Shown here in pieces: positions 10,536 through 21,440 of a stretch of DNA of 64,000 nt (positions within the stretch are counted from its first letter, which is position 1; every line of letters starts with the position of its first letter). The stretch is from Symbiodinium natans (taxonomy: Eukaryota; Sar; Dinophyceae; Suessiales; Symbiodiniaceae), in contig CAJNDS010001646.1 in the NCBI GenBank assembly GCA_905221605.1, positions 274,001 to 338,000 of the forward strand, in the 5' to 3' direction. The position numbers were made by a program, and so were the translations under genes. The notes under the pieces are model-generated. The model saw nothing but the letters and a program-made list of their open reading frames with translations. It had not been told where the DNA came from and ran no database searches.

Positions 10536-11595
10536 GCTCCCAGCCTGCCCACGGTGGAAGCTTCTTGATGAGGTTTACGACCTTTGCACTTGTGTGCGGA
10601 AAGGGCCCACAAACCCAGCTCAAATCTTCAAAGTCTCTGCTGTGGAGGCTTCGGGGGCTCGCTCGCAGGAAAAAGTTCCGAGGCCTTACGAGGTGCATTT
10701 TGGATCGAGGGTCGAGGGCATACGTCGGGGTATCGCCTGTCCGTACTCTTCGAAGTCCCAGCAGAGCCCCCCAAGAGAGTAGTGAAAAACCTCTCTTCTG
10801 CACTGGAGAATTTTTGTGGTGGCTTTTGGCGCTTGAAGCGTTTTGCATTCCAACGGTTTGAGAACTGTGGGATGGAAGTACTATTCCTGCAGCGTGATCC
10901 TTGAAAGCTCCGGTCTTGCCACCGGCTTCCAGCACGCCAGAGTCTTTCAGCAAGACCCCCCCCTGCGAACCTTTAAGAACCGCCTCCAGTGCAGCTTAGA
11001 GGTTCAGAGGACTTCTGGGAACCAGTGACGTTGCATCAGACTGTGCAGAGGTGAAGAAGCACCACACTTTTTATTGCAGACCTGTTTCTCGAGACGATCA
11101 AGGGCTCATGTCGCATCCTGCCAGGCTTCTGATTCTTTCATCACTTGGGGAGAGCTCGGTGCACCTTACACCCACCTTGCAACCTTAAATCTAGAAAACC
11201 TAAACCCTAGACCTCAAAGCCTAAACCTGAAACCCTGAACCTGAAACCCTAAACCCTGAACCTTAAAGTTTTGAGGTGAGCAGGGCCCCGGGCCGGATGG
11301 TCGGGCACGTCGACTCGGCCGGCGAGCCGGTCTCCGAGCTGGTGCTCGGCCTTATCGCGGGAGGGAGGGACTGTAAGTTAGGGTTTAGGGTTGTAGGGTT
11401 GTAGGGTTTTAGGGTTTTAGTTTAGGGTTTAGGGCTCCAGGACTTTTACGGTTTATAAGGTCTAGGGCTTCGGGCTTATTCTGGCTACTTCGAGTGTTAA
11501 GGTCTGAGGGCTCTACATGGCTCCTGTGGCTGAGTCTGAGGCAATCTGGAGGCTGGTGCTGGGCAGGTGGATCCAGCCCTCCTTGAGCAAACGCA

Positions 11596-11762
11596 GCAAA
11601 GCATGGATAGGGTTTGGGGTTTAGGGTTTAGCGGTTTAGGTTTAGGGTTTAGGGTTTAGGGTTTAGGGTTTAGGGTTTAGGGTTTAGGGTTTAGGGTTTA
11701 GGGTTTAGGGTTTAGGGTTTAGGGTTTAGGGTTTAGGGTTTAGGGTTTAGGGTTTAGGGTTT
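11596..11762 (+). repeat. longest TTTAGGG tract (interstitial telomere-type array)
   Basis: From 11641 to 11762 the sequence is an unbroken TTTAGGG repeat, about 17 units, preceded by about 45 bp of degenerate units. TTTAGGG is the plant/dinoflagellate-type telomere unit. This is not a chromosome end, because unique sequence continues on both sides; it is interstitial. It is followed within 6 bp by a small hairpin element at 11768-11859. Confidence 0.9.
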
Positions 11763-11767
11763 CGGGC

Positions 11768-11859
11768 GGGATCCCCCTTGTACTAACTGTCCCTAATAGG
11801 GATGGTTCGGAGGTACGAGAATCCCTATTGAGCACTGTTAGTATAAGGGGGAACATCCC
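11768..11859. mobile_element. hairpin mini-element, family A, copy 1
   Basis: About 92 bp with terminal inverted repeats: the right end reads GTATAAGGGGGAACATCCC and the left end is its complement with a 3-bp deletion (GGGATCCCCCTTGTAC). The inner parts (CCCTAATAGGGAT against ATCCCTATTGAG) are also complementary, so the whole copy can fold into one hairpin. Related copies are at 23014-23106 and 35795-35880. It looks like a miniature non-autonomous inverted-repeat element. Confidence 0.7.
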
Positions 11860-12585
11860 AATCAACAGAAAAGTTCAGAAGCAAGCTCGGGCACGACACC
11901 AGACCCGCGCCAAGTGCAACAAGGCCAAAACAATAGAAGAGACCATCCAACGCAAAAACGAATGACATCAAGGAATCAGAAACTCACGTCCCTTGCATCG
12001 CCAAGCTACGACCATATCTTATTGCTTTTGCTGTTCCATTGTGAATACAGAATGCCTGCTTTCTTTTTTTTTTTTTGGGGGGGGGGGGGGGGGGAGGGGA
12101 ACCTGAGCAATCACATATGCACTCCTGATGAGACTTGCCTCTCTTCATCCAATCGCACCCAAGACAAACGTAAACATACATCTTTGAAGAATGCAAGTCT
12201 TTAAAAAGTGATCGACATCCGCTGTTTGAGGCGTTATCATGTTTGTCCAAAGGGTCGTTGCTAGTATCGATTGCTCGACATAAACAAGCCAAGAGGGGCA
12301 GGCCGAATCCGAACGACGCTGCGCTGCCTAGGTACCTTCACTTCTCCTGACCTTGCACCGAAACCAAGAATGTTTGATGAACGATTCTCCAAAGCGACTT
12401 GAATTGCCAGGAGCCCCCCCCCCCCTGTGCCTTGGACACTTAACGTCTATTCTGCGCGTGCTCTTTTTGTCTTGGATTCTTCCCGCAAACCTCTCTGGGC
12501 CATGAATGGATGTCTGACGGACGAGTTCGGAGGAGGGGGGGAGCGTGACATTCGGTTGACGGGCAGGGGAGTGGGGGACACGCGC

Positions 12586-12732
12586 ACCGCGCCCTCCGCG
12601 CCCTCAACGCCCTCCGCGCCCTCCGCGCCCTCCGCGCCCTGCGCGCCCTGCGCGCCCTGCGCGCCCTCCGCGCCCTGCGCGCCCTCCGCGGAGGCCTCCG
12701 CGCCCTCCGTGCCCTCCGCGCCCTCCGCGCCC
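12586..12732 (+). repeat. 9-bp tandem repeat (CCCTCCGCG type)
   Basis: About 16 units of GCGCCCTCC/GCGCCCTGC, which would read as Ala-Pro-Ser/Cys on the plus strand. It is a simple GC-rich minisatellite and not evidence for a gene. Confidence 0.8.
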
Positions 12733-12798
12733 TTGTCCAGGACACAGTGTGCTGATGCTACTCCGCGCCCTTGTCCAGGACACAGTGTGCTGATGCTA
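12723..12798 (+). repeat. 38-bp tandem duplication
   Basis: Two adjacent copies (12723-12760 and 12761-12798) of a unit beginning CTCCGCGCCCTTGTCCAGG. They look identical by eye, at the edge of the 9-bp minisatellite. Confidence 0.85.
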
Positions 12799-13408
12799 AG
12801 GGTGCATTGCGTCTGTTCTGCGGGTGCGTTGCGTCTATTCTGTGGGTGTTTCCTTTGTAAAGTATTTGTTTACAAGGCACGCACGTGCAGCATAGCCTTT
12901 AAGTGTCCATCTTACGCCCCCCCCCCCCCCCCCCAAAGGAAGAGGAGGGAACAATACGTCGACCAAGGCACGGCTCGCATATAGTGTCGGGAACACTACA
13001 AAAAAAACACACATGTGAATACGTTGCATGTCTTTGGAGTCATCACGTAACCTTATAATTTTCATCCTATTATAACACTGGCTTTCAATCAGCTTCTTAT
13101 GGATTAATGCGTCTCTTGTAAAATCAGATGCAGAGGTGTAGTTCATGACGCAAAACAAGAAGCTTTCTTTGATATCACTCTGCAACGATCATCAATGCCC
13201 CATGACAAACTGCAGTTTCATCAGTAACAATTCTAGCATTTCCAAACAAGGAATACCATACAGCGCTTAGAATCATTCAAGCGTCTGGAGCCTGTAAACC
13301 AAACTTGGCCAAGCCTTTCCTCTCCTAAAAAAGGCAGAGGAGTTGCGGGGGGGGGGGGGGCCAGCCCCGCCCCCATCTGAGTCCTATAAACAAAACAAAC
13401 GAAAACCC

Positions 13409-13966
13409 TCAACTTTGCGCGGGTGCCATGTCTTGCACCGTTCTGAACCCTAAAACCAGCGGTGCTAAGGGATTTGAGCACAAAGGTGAGCAAAGCATCT
13501 CGGGTCTTAGCCTCCAATTTGCAAATTCGAGGTCGAAAATTGCCTGCTTGCACAGCTCACCCGTGCCTCCAAAACCTCGCGCCTGCGCAGTCCAAACCAT
13601 GTTCGGGAGCTCCAAAGCCCTAGGGGCGCAGGCAAACCACTGCCTCTTACCGAAAAGTGGCCGCAATGCTTTCGGGTACACAAGCATGCCAACCCCATCG
13701 GTAACAGCAGCTAGGTTTGGCTTGGAGATGTCGGATAGGGTGTCAAGTGTCAAGAAACCCAGGAGAATTCGATGACGCATCAGCGACATCCGTGCAAAAG
13801 TGTCCTGGTATTCAAGCGGCCGTTCAGACATCACCTCGACGTTGTCCTGACAAGTGAGGTTCACGCCTTTAGATCTCTTAGCTCTTTGCTGCCAAGTCGG
13901 TCGGTCCTCCAGGGAGGCACGGACGTAAAGCCATGATATCTGGCAGTCGCTTGTCCCGACCTCCAC
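13409..13966 (-). CDS. long coding-like frame, unassigned
   Basis: The minus strand is open for about 185 codons with protein-like composition (VSERPLEYQDTFARMSLM-type polar start; then NLAAVTDGVGMLVYPKA; then FGGTGELCKQAIFDLEFANW). No ATG begins the frame, so it is an exon or a broken gene rather than a complete CDS. A second frame just upstream (14313-13970) also looks coding (RLEAVGEPALEVASATFLL) but is out of phase, pointing to an intron or frameshift near 13960. No family recognised. Confidence 0.4.
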   Translation of the reverse strand: MEVGTSDCQISWLYVRASLEDRPTWQQRAKRSKGVNLTCQDNVEVMSERPLEYQDTFARMSLMRHRILLGFLTLDTLSDISKPNLAAVTDGVGMLVYPKALRPLFGKRQWFACAPRALELPNMVWTAQARGFGGTGELCKQAIFDLEFANWRLRPEMLCSPLCSNPLAPLVLGFRTVQDMAPAQS

Positions 13967-15633
13967 ATAACAAGCTTGCTACACGCACCGTGCACGGCAC
14001 TGTGCACTCTTGAGGCACCAAGCAAATATGCAGAATAGCAGCCGAATGTCCGGAACAACAAGAAAGTAGCGCTCGCGACCTCCAGGGCAGGCTCTCCAAC
14101 CGCCTCAAGCCTGGCAGAACAGACACACGGTGTGTCCAGCACAGTGGGAATTCGAGGCAGTTTAGGTGTTTTTGTTGCATCTTCAACCCAGAGTCCCCCT
14201 GGTGCTGAAGGAGCCCAGCGTATAAGAACAACTCGCACGAAGAAACGCTCAACAACCTTCAGAGAATGCCATGCCCTTGGTGTGTTCCCGTTTGCGGTTC
14301 CCTTTGTTGTCATGGCGCAAGAAGCAGAAAGCTTGCAAGACTGATTCTGACCATTAGTATGGTTATGATGATTAAGATGAGGAGTCTTAGTATGACATGT
14401 ACATGTATATACACATGTATATATGTTTATATTGTGACTCTCCAGATGCTGATGGCCATTCTTATATTCTAGCTGGGATGATCATCATACTATGGGCTTG
14501 CACTTCAAGCGAATGCCAGCAGCTCAACTCTCCACTGTCCAGGTCTTGCACGACTTCGTCGGAGCCCTCCTGCCCGCAAACGTGTTGTCACTGGTCGCTT
14601 GGCTCAGGTGTAGTCAGGGGCCTAACCCCTAAACCCTAACCCTGAAACCCTAGACCCTAAAACCTAAACCCCAAACCCAAAACGGCCCTAAACCACCCCC
14701 GAGCAGAATCTTTAGCTCCCAAGGGCGTGCAGGAATCTTGGAGGGAAACTGAGGTCGTTGATATGAACAGCTTCAGAAGAGCAACTGCTTTGGCATTGCT
14801 TAGCACTGCGCAGAGAAGAAGTTGTTGGCACCTTGGTGCCTCCAGAGCCTCACCCGTGACCCGAACTGAGCCAGAATCCTCAAGCAACCTCAATTTTGAA
14901 GCCCCCCCACGCCAGGCTAATCGGCACACGTGCGGCGGCCTTTGTCACGCAAATATCTCTCGAGACCAGCGGTCAAGATTTAAGCTTAGAGTCGGGTCAC
15001 CGTGCCGAGGGGGCAGGCATGAAGTTGAAGGTCGGGGGTTGTTCATCGTCTACATCCTGAGAAACCTAGAGTGCACAAGCTTGTGTGTACACCATCCTGC
15101 CAGTCTCCGTTTTGGAAACTCGCTGTTGAATTCAGATGCCTGTTCGCCTGCCAAAGCAGCGGCTCGCCCTTCTCGTGCAAGGACCCGGCCAAATTTTGGG
15201 CAGTTCAGTTGCCCTGGATCTGCCTGATATTTTTCTGTCCTAAGACAGAGATACATACATTGCAAACTGCAGTACGCATACACATAAAACATGAGTAACA
15301 TAAGCATATTGTAAACACTGTACATATGTACGTCCGTATGTGCGAATGTAATGCATGGCATGTGGTGTAATGCCACGTAATCCTGCGAAGCAGGGCAATG
15401 CGATGCAATGCAATGCAATGCAACGGTGGGACGGTTTGTCATGCAGCGGCAGCGTGTGTATGCTGTTGTATGCACGCGTGTTGTATATGGCGTAAGTGCG
15501 TGAGTGCGTGTGCACACAAGTATTTCCTATCATCTAGAAAGAGAAGCCCAGCATTCAATTGGCAGGGGACGACATTAGGTTCTAGGCTAGGGTCGATCGT
15601 TTTCTCGACCCCGCTACCGCAAATTCATCACAG

Positions 15634-15683
15634 CTATCCCAGAAGCTCCACGTCAGCGAGGATGGGGTAGTGATCCGAACCAC
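15634..15683 (-). CDS. C-terminal exon of an endonuclease/exonuclease/phosphatase (EEP) family protein
   Basis: Preceded by acceptor CCGCTGTGCAG and ending in TAG (15634-15636), the frame reads GSDHYPILADVELLG. SDHYP-I/V-LA is the conserved C-terminal active-site motif of the EEP superfamily (DNase I, AP endonuclease, sphingomyelinase and nocturnin-type phosphatases), where the His is catalytic. The exon at 16958-17098 carries another part of the same fold. The substrate cannot be inferred. Confidence 0.6.
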
Positions 15684-15800
15684 CTGCACAGCGGAGGATT
15701 TGGAAAATTCGGCACATGAGGTGATGTCTGGCGAAATGTTGGAAGAGCCTTCCCCTGCGAGCGGCGTCTTCTTGAACACCCTAAATTCCCCAAACCCCTG

Positions 15801-15868
15801 CGTAAGCAGTGGGCGTGCTCGTCGTTGCCCACACAGGCATGATCTGTGTTGCCCACGAACACGCATTG
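15801..15868 (-). CDS. exon, probably of the EEP-family gene
   Basis: Reads VFVGNTDHACVGNDEHAHC on the minus strand, in order between the LDYIFLE exon and the C-terminal SDHYP exon. Its ends are approximate. In EEP proteins the segment between these motifs is variable, so membership rests on position. Confidence 0.4.
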
Positions 15869-16043
15869 TCTGTGGGTGTGTCCTCATTTGCAACTTGTGG
15901 TTCCCCTATCTTGCAGATCCTCAACAGCAGTTTTGCCTATATTACACAGTATATCCAGTATGATATGAACAAAAAAGATAAGTACTATATATATATATAT
16001 GTATCTATATATATATATATATATATATATATGCATGCATACA

Positions 16044-16330
16044 CACACACATACACACATACATACATACATACATACATACATACATACATACATACAT
16101 ACATACATACATACATACATACATACATACATACATACACACACACAGAGACATACATACATACATACATACATACATACATACATACATACATACATAC
16201 ATACATACATACATACATACATACATACATACATACATACATACATACATACATACATACACACATACACACATACACACATACTCACATACACACATAC
16301 ACACATACACACATACATACATGCATGCAT
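16044..16330 (+). repeat. TACA microsatellite
   Basis: About 280 bp of (CATA)n with a short CACACAGAGA interruption near 16140, flanked by (TA)n. It yields artificial HTYIHTYIHT or MYVCMYVC frames that are not genes. It lies in an intron of the EEP-family gene. Confidence 0.95.
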
Positions 16331-16957
16331 GCATACATACATACATACACAGATATACACAGATATACACATATGTACACATATATACATGAGCCTTCAG
16401 ATTTCAGATAGCACAGGTGTGGGACTTGCTCGGGAGTTGCCTGGCCTGGCGGGCCAGGATTGCGCCAGATCCAGGACTGGATCGTGCGGAAGCCTTCGGG
16501 GAGCGCAACAAAAAAACACAAGGGCACCAAAAGAATTAGAGAAGGAACTTTAGCACCATTTACTCCAGCCCACACGGAGTTCTATTCGTAGAGTCTACTT
16601 CTTCCAACGAACTTTGGAGGAACGACTGCTAAGTGGACTGTGGCTACAATATATCCCGCTGACCCCCAGTCACGCGAACGAAGCGGGCCTAAACTATATA
16701 TATATATATATATCATTCGCAAGTCGAGCCCAGCTTCAATGGTTCAAAACCCTGAGGACACAGGCCTTGCTGGATGGGCTGCGGCCTCGCCTCTCCCCTG
16801 GCGAAGGAATTGCATTGCCGGCCCAGTCTACACGAACCAATTTTGCCACAGCTTAACTTGGACTCAAGAAAGCGGCCTCATATAGAATCTAATATAGAAT
16901 GCCCAGCATTTTGGAAATCCATGCAAGACCTGAAACCTTTCCAACCCCAAGCGGCCT

Positions 16958-17098
16958 CTCCAGGAAGATGTAGTCCAATCTGGCGCCGCTGTTGTGCGTG
17001 GTGGCATCGACGCGCGCGGAGTTGACGTCTCGGAACGCATCGCGAAACTGGAAGTCAATCCTTAGGGCTTTGCAGATCTCTGCAGTTTTACCTTCTGC
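16958..17098 (-). CDS. exon of an EEP-family nuclease/phosphatase
   Basis: The frame reads AEICKALRIDFQFRDAFRDV and, after about 15 residues, SGARLDYIFLE. Phe-x-Asp-Ala-(F/W)-R followed by R-(L/I)-DYIF is the pattern that precedes the SDHYP motif in the EEP superfamily, and that motif is found downstream on the same strand at 15634-15683. The low-side end is near the R after IFLE; the high side is near a GTGGAG or CCTAAG acceptor. Confidence 0.6.
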
Positions 17099-17187
17099 CT
17101 CCACAGGTCAAGAATAAGTTTACAGAACTAGATCAATACAAAAAATGAACATATACACATATGCATATATATGTGTATGCATATCGT

Positions 17188-17250
17188 GCAGGCAGGGAGG
17201 TTCTGCTCAAAGTCTCTGAGTTCGTGCTCCACGCTTGGCGCATCTGAGAG
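17188..17250 (-). CDS. exon, probably upstream part of the EEP-family gene
   Basis: Reads SDAPSVEHELRDFEQNLPA on the minus strand before a CATATATA-type intron. It sits just upstream of the LDYIFLE exon and directly against a 51-bp tandem duplication (17250-17351), which may hold the acceptor. Confidence 0.4.
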
Positions 17251-17351
17251 AGGCAGCAAACTTCCCGTCATTCTTGTCAAATAAGGGCTACTAGTCATTT
17301 GAGGCAGCAAACTTCCCGTCATTCTTGTCAAATAAGGGCTACTAGTCATTT
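17250..17351 (+). repeat. 51-bp tandem duplication
   Basis: Two adjacent copies (17250-17300 and 17301-17351) of a unit starting GAGGCAGCAAACTTCCCGTC; they read as identical. A recent local duplication next to an exon edge. Confidence 0.9.
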
Positions 17352-17954
17352 GTTCTGGGGCACAAAGAAGTAGGTTTTGAACTAGAATGAGTCAGCTGTT
17401 CCAACCTGACATCATGGACACCCTATACCCTAACCCTAAACCCTAAACCCTAAACCCTAAACCCATGAACCCTGAACCATAAAACCTAATTGCAAGAATC
17501 AGAAAGCCTGCCAGCTCCCAGATAGAGAAGCGGACTTGGACGTCACAGTCAAGTTCAAGCAAGGTTTGGTGGTTTGGCCCTGCAAGCCTTGGAAAGATAT
17601 TCCTAAATCTCTGATTCTAGTCCTCTTGAACTGAATAAGCGAAAATCCATATTGAAACATCCCGAACGTTTTACTGCAATAACGCGGTCACTTAGAGTCG
17701 AGGACCAAGTTGATCTGTATGAGGCAAAGACTTCGGATGCTTCAGGGAGCTTCTGGGGATGTTTGGAAACAATGCATCTTGAAGTAAAAGTGTAGCCGTC
17801 CAATAACCTTCCTTCCCCTCCCCGCGAAGAAGGAATGCGGATGTGATGCCAGGTTGCAATTCGAAACTCTCAGTACAACAACCCTAAACCCAAAAGCCAC
17901 CGAATTGTCCCCAAACAAACCTTTCCAGGATTCCATGCATTAGCCTCATGACCG

Positions 17955-18052
17955 TCATGGGCCGGGCGTCTTGTAGGTCCGGCCTTTTTCCGTCACCTCC
18001 TCGCCAAGGTAAAGCCTGAGCACATCTTGCTTGAACAGGTTGACAGCACCTC
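17955..18052 (-). CDS. C-terminal exon of an unassigned gene
   Basis: Acceptor GGCATCAG (18053-18055) is followed by a frame reading GAVNLFKQDVLRLYLGEEV and TEKGRTYKTPGP, then TGA at 17955-17957. The clear end suggests a true terminal exon. The body of the gene should be upstream (18.9-21.4 kb). No family recognised. Confidence 0.55.
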
Positions 18053-18808
18053 CTGATGCCGCCAAAACCCGGCAACAAAGCTATCGAAACTCCGCGCCTC
18101 AAGCGGCGTCAGATGTGGGGGGAAGGGGGGGCGGGGGGGCGGGGGGGGGGGGGCGCCTTGCAGGAGCAGCGCATTCATGGGTTTGGTGGAACTTCCTGTC
18201 AAAACGTGTATCCCTCCGTATTCCTGTTGTGATCAACACCTCCCCCACATCCCCCTCCACCCTTCCCACCCTCTCCACGAGCCCTCCTCAGCCGAAAGCA
18301 CCGATCTTGCGCAGAATTTGGGCGTAGAAGCTGCTTGAACACTCTACAAACCCTAAACCCTAAAACCTAAACCCTAAACCCCTGCACTCTGATGCCCTCT
18401 GGTCTCCCCTTTATAACAATGTCTTTGCATGAATGACACCGCCATCCCTCCCCCGTGCTTGCAGCGCTGTGATCGAGCCGCCGGGTGGACTTCCAGTCCT
18501 CCAAAGCATTGAAGTCCTGGAGCTGGACAGGGGGTTTAGTAATTTAGGGTTTAGGGTTTATAGGGCTTCAGGAACTTCAGGTGGAGGATTGGCAAGCCAA
18601 ATATGCTAGTGAAGGATGCCCCCAGAACCTTCTGAAGCCTTGTTCCCGTTGCAGGGCAGGAAGGCTTTAGCCAAACATGGCTCTCAGTGGTGGGAGAGCC
18701 AGTTTTGGTTTCTTGGCAAACTTCGCATCCTGAAAACAATTACTGTATGCACGCTGTCTGGGTTACAAGTTCTTCAGCGTCGCACTTGAGTCACTTGTAA
18801 ACTCATTT

Positions 18809-18908
18809 GGGGGTTTACGAAAATCGCGGACCCGCAATATAGATCCCCGTACTAGGATCCCCTTATATTGACGACCCCAAAAAGGTACCCCCTATGTCGG
18901 AACCCCCC
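18809..18908. mobile_element. hairpin mini-element, family B, copy 1
   Basis: About 100 bp beginning GGGGGTTTACGAAAAT and ending in the diverged complement (ATGTCGGAACCCCCC). ATTT flanks both sides (18805-18808 and after 18908), a possible target duplication. Six further copies are listed below. Confidence 0.65.
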
Positions 18909-18947
18909 ATTTTTGGGCTTGAGAGCTTCAGGAAGATCCAGTGCTTA

Positions 18948-19020
18948 CCAAGACACGCCCATGTACACGATGGCCGCGTCTGGAAACTCGGCAACCTCGG
19001 TTTGTTGCACGCAGGAGCGG
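18948..19020 (-). CDS. exon (EVAEFPDAAIVYMGVSW)
   Basis: Ends at a consensus GTAAGC donor (18942-18947). The frame reads QQTEVAEFPDAAIVYMGVSW. Alternating A/D then a hydrophobic strand is reminiscent of the A-x-A-D-x-V-V-V-x-G segment of GH3 glycosidase C-terminal domains, but that is only a suggestion. Confidence 0.4.
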
Positions 19021-19329
19021 CCGCCCTGTTTTCCTGAGCATTGCTCAGCGCTTTGCCTAGTTACAGGGGAAGTGCATCCCTGCGGAATCGCAAGATACCT
19101 TCTCATGCAAAACATGTCGAGGGCGAAAGATCGGAATAGGTCCAGAGTCCAAGGAGAACAGCCGTGGTCCTTCAAAATACCCACGGCCCTTACATCAGCG
19201 CAGCATATCAAAGTTTGGGATGCCTGCCAGAACAGCCACGACAAATTCCTAAGCAATTTGGCACATGCAGCTTCGAGCGTGTTTACTATGCCGATGATAT
19301 ATGGGCTATGCTATGGCCTCTCTAAGAAT

Positions 19330-19385
19330 CAAAGACTCCGTCGAACCAGATGGTGCCTCCCAAAGCCTCCCGATTGATGGCTGTG
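19330..19385 (-). CDS. exon-like frame (REALGGTIWFDGVF)
   Basis: Reads REALGGTIWFDGVFDS on the minus strand before a TAG. It lies between the exons at 18948 and 19525 and may belong to the same gene; boundaries unresolved. Confidence 0.35.
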
Positions 19386-19524
19386 CCGACTGTTCTGGCC
19401 CAGCGAAGCAGACCAGCCCGCAACTAACTAACCGTGGCGCCGTGAGCCATACTGTTGCTTCGGCTGGCTCATGCTTCGCAGTGTCTCTTGTGTATGAGAA
19501 CGAACCCAGAAACTCCCAACCGTC

Positions 19525-19702
19525 CCAATCCCGAGGCTTCTGAAAAGAAATCGCAAAAGGGCTGGAAGCCTGACTCCAATTCCAGGGCAAGAGGTACCAG
19601 TTCCCGCGCGTGCTCCGCAAAGTCCAGCGCATTCTGCAGATGGATGGGCTCATTCCCGCAGCACACCGGGTGCGCGCCATAGATCAAGACCTCCGGAGCC
19701 CG
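19525..19702 (-). CDS. coding exon, unassigned
   Basis: The frame reads VLIYGAHPVCCGNEPIHLQN, then ALDFAEHARELVPLALELES. Strongly protein-like with a polar helix-rich pattern, preceded by a CTCCGGAG acceptor. Family not recognised. It is part of the 18-21.4 kb group of minus-strand exons. Confidence 0.5.
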
Positions 19703-19763
19703 CATAACAGGCTTGCCTTACGTTTCCTGATAACTAGGATGGCCCTCAAAACCCTCTGAAAAA

Positions 19764-19852
19764 GATTCCTGAGTATGATCCGCTTGAACCCAATAAGGGG
19801 AAACCTACCTAGAAAAGATAGTGCCACCCCAAAGAGGGGAAAACCTCTCGAA
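19764..19852. repeat. short dispersed repeat, family D, copy 1
   Basis: Starts ATTCCTGAGTATGATCC, and the same start with few changes recurs at 36081 (ATTCCTGACTACGATCC). Both are preceded by a GAAAAA-type run and followed by AACCCA and a GGGRAA run. Possibly another mini-element; no clear complete inverted repeat seen. Confidence 0.4.
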
Positions 19853-19984
19853 CCTCGAGACAGAAAAAGAAGCCTAGGCCTGCCACAAAAACCCGCCACA
19901 CAAAGTGTGCGGACGCACGCAGGTTGCTGATGGAGGGATAAGGTTTAGGGTTTAGGGATATAGGTTTAGGGATGTTGCCGATGG

Positions 19985-20072
19985 TTTTTCGCAGACTCTT
20001 GGAGACTGCAACGTAGATGCTGCAACCGCCACAGCTGAATTTCGGGAAGGGCGCATCTGAAGATTTCAACAT
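19985..20072 (-). CDS. exon-like frame (KFSCGGCSIYVAVSKSLRK)
   Basis: Reads SSDAPFPKFSCGGCSIYVAV and continues SKSLRKTIG before entering a TTTAGGG tract at 19940-19970. Protein-like, with a Cys-x2-Cys. No family assignment. Confidence 0.35.
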
Positions 20073-20999
20073 GCCTTCCTGCGTTCTTCCCTAGAATAAT
20101 ACAGTGCATTCGCGGCCTTCTTGCCGGAGTCGCGATGTTTCCTAGGCTGCGCGGAGGCGTTTCAAGTCATAAAACTGAGCTCCCACAAAATGTTCGGCTT
20201 CGACGAAAGGACGCCACATTCCAACTGCTGAACGCAACTCCAGGCCCATTCAAGACCTGCATGCTGCAAGAACTGTGCCCTGCCCATTTACAACGCCGGA
20301 GAAAAGCTGGTCCAGAGCCGGGCATCAGCACGGCCCAGCTCAGCCCCCGGTTGGCCCCCCAGTCCATGACAGAGTCCTTCCTCAGTTTTTTCTTTGGGGA
20401 GACGTCGAAGGGCCTCACGGGTTTAGGTTGGTTCGAAGTCCCGATAGGGGGTTTAGGGTTTCATTCGAAGCCCCGTCTCAGAAGCTCTGAGTTCGGTGTC
20501 TGGGACAGGCTTTTCCAAAAGTATGTCAAACAGTGATTGGTAGGAGCCTTTCGGATCCGAGGATTCGAAGTCTGGTGTTCGATCGCAACAGCCCCCTTCC
20601 CGAGTTGAACTGTGAAAGAACTGTTGTGAGGTTCGTGGCGTACAAGGAGGAACAGAAGCACTCCCATGCGAGACACACTGCTGCGCCTCCCAAACTTCCA
20701 AACTTGAGCGTCACGAAAGAACCATATCCACCACCGGCGGAGCTGCTATTATGATAAATGCGGTGAGGAGCGAATACCCTCGCGGACTCGAAATGTAGGG
20801 ACGATGATAACCTACTGCCACCACTATAGGCCACATATCGCTGAACCTGTAGGACCCAATTTACCCCCCCCCCCCCCCCAAATTTCCCGGACATGTTAGT
20901 GCCGGCCCTGGCGTCACCACTTCAAAGAGGTCGGCTCTGTAGAGGATGTCACCATCCCACCACTTCTCCTCAACAGGGTTTAGGGTGTGGGGTGTATAC

Positions 21000-21035
<36 letters not shown>

Positions 21036-21140
21036 AGAATATATATATATATATGTAGGGTTCAGGGTTTAGCTCGTAATGAAAACCGCTCCGAAGACTC
21101 GTGGGAGGGGCATTGGACGGGCGAGCCACAACACGCTTCA

Positions 21141-21265
21141 CCTGAGAGGCAAACCCTCCTGGTCACTGGCATCAGATCTGTCCTGGGGGCCTCCCAGGCA
21201 GAAGGCGTAGTACTTGTTGGACTTCTGCCTGAGCTTCCTGACGCCCACCGCCCACTTCGCGCGCT
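21141..21265 (-). CDS. coding exon, unassigned, basic
   Basis: A very good acceptor (GTTTTTCTGGGTTGCAG, ending 21266) is followed by RAKWAVGVRKLRQKSNKYY, then AFCLGGPQDRSDASDQ. The frame would stop at a TGA (21138-21140), but a GTGAAG donor overlaps that codon, so the protein may continue. No family recognised. Confidence 0.55.
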
Positions 21266-21299
21266 CTGCAACCCAGAAAAACACAAAACACAGTCGGCC

Positions 21300-21440
21300 G
21301 TGACACGTCTTATCGAGTTTCGGACCTTGACGATAGAAGCGCGGCAATCCAAGGGATAGACCAAATGGCTGTCGGGGTTGTCGTAAAGTTCTTGCGTACA
21401 GTGTACAGCATGTTTTGAAAGCGCAAGATGAGGCCTCCAG
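21300..21440 (-). CDS. coding exon, unassigned
   Basis: The frame reads KHAVHCTQELYDNPDSHLVY, then PLDCRASIVK, with a possible GTCCGA donor after IVK. It would join the basic exon at 21141-21265. The high-side boundary near 21440 is uncertain. Confidence 0.5.

Noticed and set aside
11596-11762. Chromosome end (true telomere)
   Set aside because: Unique sequence and other genes continue for tens of kb on both sides.
12427-12984. Ala-Pro-Ser-rich 185-codon frame
   Set aside because: Driven by the 9-bp GC-rich minisatellite; no signal outside the repeat.
15884-16553. Tyr/His/Thr or Met/Tyr/Val/Cys-rich frames of 125-200 codons
   Set aside because: Products of the TACA microsatellite.
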